From an uncultured beta proteobacterium (GTDB lineage: Bacteria; Pseudomonadota; Gammaproteobacteria; Burkholderiales; Rhodocyclaceae), in NCBI GenBank assembly GCA_903933395.1, contig CAIZKA010000152.1, forward strand, positions 1-10,003: 10,003 nucleotides of DNA, written 5' to 3'. The position numbers and the translations under genes are program-made. Positions 6,684 through 10,003 of this stretch are shown piece by piece. Position 1 is the first letter of the stretch, and the number at the start of each line of letters is the position of its first letter. Below the pieces are notes generated by a model, which worked only from the letters and a program-made list of their open reading frames with translations, was not told where the DNA came from and did no database searches.

Positions 6684-7211
6684 ATGCTCGATCGTGAAGG
6701 CTTTCGCCCGAACGTCGGCATCATTCTGGTCAACAGTCGCAACGAGGTGTTTTGGGGCAAACGGATCCGCGAACATTCCTGGCAGTTCCCGCAAGGGGGC
6801 ATCAAGAAGGGCGAAACGCCCGAGCAGGCGATGCTCCGCGAACTGGAGGAGGAAACCGGCCTCAAGCCCGAACATGTGCGGATCATCGGCCGCACGCGCG
6901 ACTGGATGCGCTATGAGGTGCCGAAGCACTGGATTCGCCGCGAATGGCGCAGCACCTACCGGGGGCAGAAACAGATCTGGTTTCTGCTGCGTCTGGTGGG
7001 GCGCGACAGTGACGTCTGCCTGCGCGCCAGCGAACATCCGGAATTTGATGCCTGGCGCTGGAACAGCTACTGGGTGCCGCTGGCCAACGTGATCGAGTTC
7101 AAGCGCGGCGTGTATGAGGCTGCCCTGCTCGAACTGGCGCGCCTGCTGTTCGTGCATCCCGAAGAGCGCATGCCGCGCTGGGAATCAGGTTCGACGGACG
7201 ATGCGAAATGA
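6684..7211 (+). CDS. rppH: RNA pyrophosphohydrolase RppH (Nudix)
   Basis: RppH removes pyrophosphate from the 5' triphosphate end of mRNAs, which makes them accessible to 5'-monophosphate-dependent RNase E decay. The 175-residue product opens with MLDREGFRPNVGIILVN, close to the family N-terminus. It has HSWQFPQGGIKKGE (31-44) and a complete Nudix box from G38 to L60 (GX5EX7REUXEEXGU, with E53, E56 and E57 as metal ligands). WMRYEVPKHW and YRGQKQIWFLLRL follow, both typical of RppH. Length equals that of E. coli RppH within a residue. The only upstream ribosome-site-like bases are GGAA near 6672, so initiation is weakly supported by sequence but strongly by homology. The last bases overlap the next gene by ATGA. 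Confidence 0.96.
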   Translation: MLDREGFRPNVGIILVNSRNEVFWGKRIREHSWQFPQGGIKKGETPEQAMLRELEEETGLKPEHVRIIGRTRDWMRYEVPKHWIRREWRSTYRGQKQIWFLLRLVGRDSDVCLRASEHPEFDAWRWNSYWVPLANVIEFKRGVYEAALLELARLLFVHPEERMPRWESGSTDDAK

Positions 7212-7768
7212 AGCATTGGTTCGCCTTCGTTCTGGCCGGAGTCGCGGCATGTGTCTTTGCGCAGACGCCGGGTGTCCTCGGCGACGGCCGCACGGGACAT
7301 AGCGCCGGGCGCGATGACCGCAACTTTCAGGAAGATGAACCCGTGCTGGAGATGAAGGACGTCGAACCACCGGCCTTTCCCAAGCAGGAAAATCTGATTG
7401 AGTTCTATGTCAGCGCCGCGACCACCAACAACTATTTCATCGACGCCAGCACCCTTGCGCCCGGAACGGACGGCATAGTGCGCTACGTGCTGGTCGTAAA
7501 GACCTCGGGTGGTGCCACCAACGTCAGCTTCGAGGGTATCAATTGCCGGGAGCGCAGCTGGAAGCATTACGCCACCGGTCGCAGCGACAATACATGGGCG
7601 AAGTCATCCGCCACCCGGGCCGAGTGGCGGCCCATCGAAAACAAGCCCGTCAATCGGCACCACGCTGCGCTGAACCGCGAATTCTTTTGCCCGGACGGCA
7701 TCCCCATCCGCACGGCTGACGAGGGGCGCAATGCCCTGCGTTCGGGCAAGCATCCGCGCTCAAATTGA
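7208..7768 (+). CDS. CNP1-like family exported protein
   Basis: This 186-residue product resembles the CNP1-like family, named after a cryptic neisserial protein. It is found mostly in betaproteobacteria and has no firmly assigned biochemical role. A signal peptide is plain: MKHWFAFVLAGVAACVFAQT. It could be cleaved after VFA by signal peptidase I, or at the VAAC lipobox-like site (Cys15) to give a lipoprotein; the hydrophobic segment is short for either. The mature part carries family-like blocks LIEFYVSAATTNNYFIDAST, GIVRYVLVVKTSGGATNVSF and INCRERSWKHYATGR, and a second cysteine in NREFFCPDG that could pair with that of INC. It begins inside the rppH stop (ATGA overlap), indicating one transcript with coupled translation, and coq7 follows 16 bases later. 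Function is unknown. The family call rests on remembered motif similarity. Confidence 0.8.
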   Translation: MKHWFAFVLAGVAACVFAQTPGVLGDGRTGHSAGRDDRNFQEDEPVLEMKDVEPPAFPKQENLIEFYVSAATTNNYFIDASTLAPGTDGIVRYVLVVKTSGGATNVSFEGINCRERSWKHYATGRSDNTWAKSSATRAEWRPIENKPVNRHHAALNREFFCPDGIPIRTADEGRNALRSGKHPRSN

Positions 7769-7784
7769 CAACAGGGAGACCTCG

Positions 7785-8405
7785 ATGATCAATTCGCTCA
7801 TCCCGGAATTCGACAAGGCGCTTCGGGCCGTGTTTGCCGCGGCTCCGACCCGTCGGCCGATGCCCGGCGCAGACTTGCCCGAGGCCGAGATGAGCGAGGA
7901 GGAGAGACGCCACGTCGCCGCGTTGATGCGGGTCAACCACTGTGGCGAAATCTGCGCCCAGGCGCTGTATCAGGGTCAGGCACTAAGTTCGCGCGATCCG
8001 GCGGTCAGGCGCGAACTGGAGCAGGCCGCGTGGGAGGAAACCGAGCATCTGAACTGGACGGAACGGCGTATCGCCGAACTTGGCGGACGCAAGAGCCTTC
8101 TCAATCCCTTGTGGTACGCCGGTTCGCTGGCCATCGGAGTGTTCGCCGGGAAATGCGGCGATGCATGGAGCCTGGGTTTTCTGGCCGAAACCGAACGCCA
8201 GGTCGAGGGACACCTCGAGAGCCACAAATCCAGCTTGCCGGCGCAGGATCGCAAATCCTGGGAAGTTCTCGAACAAATGAAAACCGACGAGATGCGCCAC
8301 GCAGAAACGGCACGCTACCATGGTGCCCGCGAACTGCCGGCGCCAGTAAAGCTGACCATGAAGCTTTCGTCGAAGCTGATGACCAGGCTTTCCTACGTCG
8401 TCTGA
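7785..8405 (+). CDS. coq7: Coq7-type demethoxyubiquinone hydroxylase (di-iron)
   Basis: This is a 2-polyprenyl-3-methyl-6-methoxy-1,4-benzoquinone monooxygenase, which performs the penultimate hydroxylation of ubiquinone synthesis at the inner membrane. It replaces the flavin enzyme UbiF used by E. coli. The 206-residue product carries the expected carboxylate/histidine di-iron ligands: E55 in RVNHCGEICAQ, E85 and H88 in WEETEHLNW, E137 in LAETERQVEGH, and E169 and H172 in KTDEMRHAE. Spacing matches the Coq7 four-helix bundle, and the stretch NPLWYAGSLAIGVFAG (107-122) is the typical membrane-facing segment. The start at 7785 is backed by a GGGAG site at 7774-7778. An upstream in-frame ATG at 7731 lies within the preceding gene and adds unrelated residues. 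It is the third gene of the rppH cluster. Its final 13 bases overlap the convergent OsmC-like gene. Confidence 0.95.
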   Translation: MINSLIPEFDKALRAVFAAAPTRRPMPGADLPEAEMSEEERRHVAALMRVNHCGEICAQALYQGQALSSRDPAVRRELEQAAWEETEHLNWTERRIAELGGRKSLLNPLWYAGSLAIGVFAGKCGDAWSLGFLAETERQVEGHLESHKSSLPAQDRKSWEVLEQMKTDEMRHAETARYHGARELPAPVKLTMKLSSKLMTRLSYVV

Positions 8406-8821
8406 AGCGCTTCCACTACCTCGAACGTGTGGCTGATCTCGGCGGTCTTGCCGAGCATGATCGACGCCGAGCAGTATTTCTCGGCAGATAGCTTGACGGC
8501 GCGCTCGACCACCTCAGGTTTCAGATTCTTTCCGGTTACCACGAAGTGCATGTTGATTCTGGTGAATACCTTGGGGTCCGTCTGCGCGCGTTCGGCCTGA
8601 AGCTTCACTTCGCATCCGCTGACCTCGTGGCGGCCTCGCTTCAGGATCAGAACAATGTCGAAGGCCGTGCAACCCCCGGTACCCGCCAGCACCAGTTCCA
8701 TCGGCCGCGGCGCCAGATTCCGCCCGCCTGCGTCCGGCGCGCCGTCCATGCACACCAAATGCCCGCTGCCGGTTTCGGCAACAAAGCTCATCCCCTCATG
8801 CCAGCGTACTGTGCAGTCCAT
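8393..8821 (-). CDS. OsmC/YhfA-family protein
   Basis: OsmC/Ohr-family proteins are small homodimers, several of which reduce organic hydroperoxides with a cysteine pair. The 142-residue product reads VRWHEGMSFVAETGSGH near its start, PMELVLAGTGGCTAFDIVLI (40-59) with Cys51, then a strand-rich middle, and EKYCSASIMLGKTAEISHTF (114-133) with Cys117. The two cysteines sit where OsmC/Ohr catalytic residues are expected, and the overall pattern is closest to the YhfA branch, whose role is unsettled. The ATG at 8821 has a GGGGAG site at 8830-8835, eight bases upstream. An open frame reaches a GTG at 8908, but that extension lacks a ribosome site and family similarity. Convergent overlap with coq7 (13 bases) means that read-through would produce antisense RNA on either gene's end. 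Confidence 0.9.
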   Translation of the reverse strand: MDCTVRWHEGMSFVAETGSGHLVCMDGAPDAGGRNLAPRPMELVLAGTGGCTAFDIVLILKRGRHEVSGCEVKLQAERAQTDPKVFTRINMHFVVTGKNLKPEVVERAVKLSAEKYCSASIMLGKTAEISHTFEVVEALQTT

Positions 8822-9089
8822 GCCGTTTACTCCCCGATGCCATGGCCGGCATTCTAGCGGCGCTACGGACGACCGGATATCGCGTTGCAGCAAATAGTCC
8901 AGATCCACATTCGTTCAGGGCCCTACCAGCGCTTCCTCCACCACCAAATCTGAAAATTTCATTCTCCGATATCCGGAACTTATATTTGAATAATCAATTA
9001 AATCAAAAGCATCACGCTTTGGCGGCCCTGCTGATTCAAAACTGTTTGCGCGCCGCACAAAAAACTCTTGCATTGCAGCAAATACTATG
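8822..9089. other. Upstream part of a ~600-base gene-poor region with an AT-rich patch
   Basis: No convincing protein gene is seen. The part nearest the OsmC-like start must hold its promoter; a TAGAAT (-10-like, minus strand, 8851-8856) is present without a good -35. CCGGATATCG (8873-8882) and CGATATCCGG (8967-8976) form a 10-bp inverted repeat 84 bases apart. From 8981 to 9010 only five of thirty bases are G or C, in sharp contrast to the GC-rich genes. That resembles a promoter up-element, a nucleoid-protein site or old foreign DNA. Confidence 0.55.
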
Positions 9090-9223
9090 GAAAAATTTGT
9101 TCAACCTTAAACGGTCTGACGCAGCAAAGCATTCAGGTCATTCCGTTGTCGACCAGTGTCTCCTCCACCCTCCTCCAATGGAGTGGTTTCAAGCGCAACC
9201 CCAATCGGGTTGCGTTTTTTTTT
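9090..9223 (+). ncRNA. Candidate small RNA with two TCCTCC motifs and a strong terminator
   Basis: The stretch ends in an intrinsic terminator (9191-9223) with no protein gene before it on this strand, and is preceded by AT-rich DNA. Shortly before the terminator, TCCTCC occurs twice exactly ten bases apart (9161-9166 and 9171-9176). In RNA, CCUCC is complementary to the GGAGG ribosome-binding core, a feature of several known small regulatory RNAs with anti-Shine-Dalgarno loops. A short imperfect hairpin (CCAC at 9166-9169 with GTGG at 9183-9186) may present the second motif. The 5' end is uncertain: a TACTAT at 9083-9088 resembles a -10 box but lacks a matching -35. A seven-codon open frame (MEKFVQP, from 9087) sits at the presumed 5' end and is probably incidental. 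It is inferred from structure only; I do not recognise it as a named family. Confidence 0.42.
9191..9223 (+). terminator. Rho-independent terminator
   Basis: CGCAACCC (9194-9201) pairs perfectly with GGGTTGCG (9207-9214) around the five-base loop CAATC, and nine T residues follow (9215-9223). The preceding AAG extends pairing into the T-run. The T-run is on the plus strand only, so it ends a plus-strand transcript coming from the gene-poor region. Confidence 0.9.
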
Positions 9224-9421
9224 GCTGGTACCGGAGGCGCGGATCGCGTCCCCGGGGCGGGGACGTTGGTTTCCGGCGTGGCGGGAGGGCAGTCCGTCAC
9301 TGCGGAAAGCCGGGTGAGCGCTAAATATCCGTCGTGCAACGGTGGCGCAACAAGAAAACGTGAACCCGCTGCAGATTGATCGCTGCTTACGCGGCTACGC
9401 CAGAACCCCGGACGATGCGCG
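9224..9421. other. Intergenic segment between the terminator and the glycine-zipper gene
   Basis: I see no gene here. A GC-rich hairpin, CGTCCCC (9247-9253) with GGGGACG (9259-9265) around GGGGC, lies downstream of the minus-strand gene at the right. It has no U-run on either strand, so it is at best a Rho-assisted 3' end. A plus-strand open frame runs across the region and through the terminator, but it has no recognisable similarity or ribosome site. Confidence 0.4.
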
Positions 9422-10003
9422 TCAGTTCGGTGGCGGGTAGTTCTGCGGCGGATAGTTGGGTGGCGGGGAACCGGGTAGCGGCTGGCTCCCGGACGGGTAA
9501 TTCGGCGGTGGCTGATTCGGCGGCGGGTAGTTCGGCGGCGGATAGTTAGGCGACGGACCGTTCGACCGAGCTTGATTCGGTGGCGGGTAATTCGGCGGAG
9601 GATAATTCGGCGGCGGCTGGTTGGGCGCAGGCATGATCGCCGCCTGGCGCCTGTAGCTGACCTGTCCGGGCACCTGGTTGCCGCGCTGGTACATGCATTG
9701 CATATAAGCAACATCGAAGCGCTGCTGCAGACTGTAGGACGCCGCCTGCGAGTTGCCGCCACCCACCGTGCTGCCGATGAGCAGTCCCGTGCCGGCACCC
9801 CATCCGGCCGCCGCGCTCGGGTTGTACGACCCTTGTCCGATCAGCGCACCGGCCACGGCGCCGATGAACGTGCCAATCGCGGCATTCGCCACCGCCTGGT
9901 TATTGGCGGCCTGCGCGTCATTGGCCAACAATGCCTGCGCCTGCTGCTGGCAGAAATTGGCGTCGACCTGAAACTGGTCAGGGCTTTTTTGAGAGCCCGG
10001 CAA
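9422..10003 (-). CDS. Glycine-zipper envelope protein with Pro/Asn/Tyr repeat tail (5' end outside window)
   Basis: The N-terminus is beyond the right edge; the first visible codon is TTG, so the 193 visible residues are a fragment. The visible part begins SPDQFQVDANFCQQQAQALL, the style of a small secreted or lipid-anchored protein just after its signal. A glycine zipper follows, AAIGTFIGAVAGALIGQG (about 41-58) and GWGAGTGLLIGSTVGGG (about 67-83), predicted to form a membrane-associated helical hairpin. Next comes RFDVAYMQCMYQRGNQVPG, a block seen in YMGG-type glycine-zipper proteins. From about residue 125 to the end it is a low-complexity tail built on PPPNY/PPPNQ. Family members are envelope proteins of unclear function. 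The tail could be a flexible spacer, a peptidoglycan-reaching arm or an interaction surface. A signal peptide or lipobox should be encoded just outside the window. Confidence 0.75.
   Translation of the reverse strand: MPGSQKSPDQFQVDANFCQQQAQALLANDAQAANNQAVANAAIGTFIGAVAGALIGQGSYNPSAAAGWGAGTGLLIGSTVGGGNSQAASYSLQQRFDVAYMQCMYQRGNQVPGQVSYRRQAAIMPAPNQPPPNYPPPNYPPPNQARSNGPSPNYPPPNYPPPNQPPPNYPSGSQPLPGSPPPNYPPQNYPPPN
9425..9631 (-). repeat. Fifteen-base-period tandem coding repeat (PPPN[Y/Q])
   Basis: The 3' third of the glycine-zipper gene is a degenerate tandem array encoding about a dozen five-residue units, mostly PPPNY or PPPNQ, interrupted by NQARSNGPSPN and PSGSQPLPGS. Units differ at synonymous sites (CCGCCGCCGAAC, CCGCCACCG). 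The phase is 15 bases, so unit gain or loss keeps the frame. The array is expected to vary in length between strains. Confidence 0.85.

Noticed and set aside
6223..7092. Plus-strand open frame spanning the proS/rppH junction
   Set aside because: It crosses two clear genes in the wrong frame and has no recognisable domain.
8822..8908. N-terminal extension of the OsmC-like protein from a GTG
   Set aside because: The internal ATG has a GGGGAG site and matches the usual N-terminus; the extension has neither.
9068..9379. Plus-strand open frame of 103 codons across the terminator
   Set aside because: It reads through a strong intrinsic terminator, has no ribosome site and no familiar motif.
9425..9631. 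CRISPR-like or microsatellite array
   Set aside because: The repeats are short, degenerate, in frame with a gene and lack spacers; they encode a Pro/Asn/Tyr tail.
9133..9798. Minus-strand Arg/Thr-rich open frame through the repeat tail and terminator
   Set aside because: It is out of frame with the glycine-zipper gene; its RRR/ITR repeats are the DNA array read in another frame.

Overview
This window reads as a housekeeping stretch of a GC-rich betaproteobacterial chromosome, most like the Rhodocyclales/Nitrosomonadales side of the class. That placement is inferred from gene content and order: a Coq7-type ubiquinone hydroxylase, a CNP1-family secreted protein behind rppH, proS divergent from rppH with a lytic transglycosylase after proS, and ffh divergent from a YpjD-like gene. 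I did not search any database. No phage, plasmid, transposase, CRISPR array, defence cassette, rRNA or tRNA is visible.

Layout. On the minus strand (right to left, 2626 to 1) run a CcsA/YpjD-like membrane protein, a CorC/CNNM-type CBS transporter overlapping it by one base, and the N-terminal part of the type IV pilus platform protein PilC, which is cut by the window edge. Divergent from them, ffh (signal recognition particle GTPase) runs to 4040. A convergent gap (4041-4222) holds two kinds of dispersed-repeat-like palindrome and an 11-bp inverted repeat. Then, on the minus strand, come proS (prolyl-tRNA synthetase) and a small exported lytic transglycosylase that overlaps its 3' end. Divergent from proS is a tight plus-strand cluster: rppH (RNA pyrophosphohydrolase), a CNP1-like exported protein and coq7. 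An OsmC/YhfA-like gene converges on coq7 and overlaps its end.

The last 1.2 kb is less ordinary. A roughly 600-base span without a convincing protein gene (8822-9421) contains an AT-rich patch, two TCCTCC motifs spaced ten bases apart and a textbook plus-strand intrinsic terminator. It is the best candidate in the window for an undescribed element, namely a small RNA with anti-Shine-Dalgarno character. The right edge carries a minus-strand glycine-zipper protein with a long Pro/Asn/Tyr repeat tail, and its N-terminus lies outside.

The genes cover protein targeting (ffh), translation (proS), mRNA 5'-end turnover (rppH), ubiquinone synthesis (coq7), cell wall remodelling (lytic transglycosylase), ion transport (corC-like), pilus assembly (pilC) and organic peroxide or stress handling (OsmC-like). 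They do not form one pathway. I see no clear novel multi-gene system; the sRNA candidate and the repeat-tailed envelope protein deserve the follow-up.
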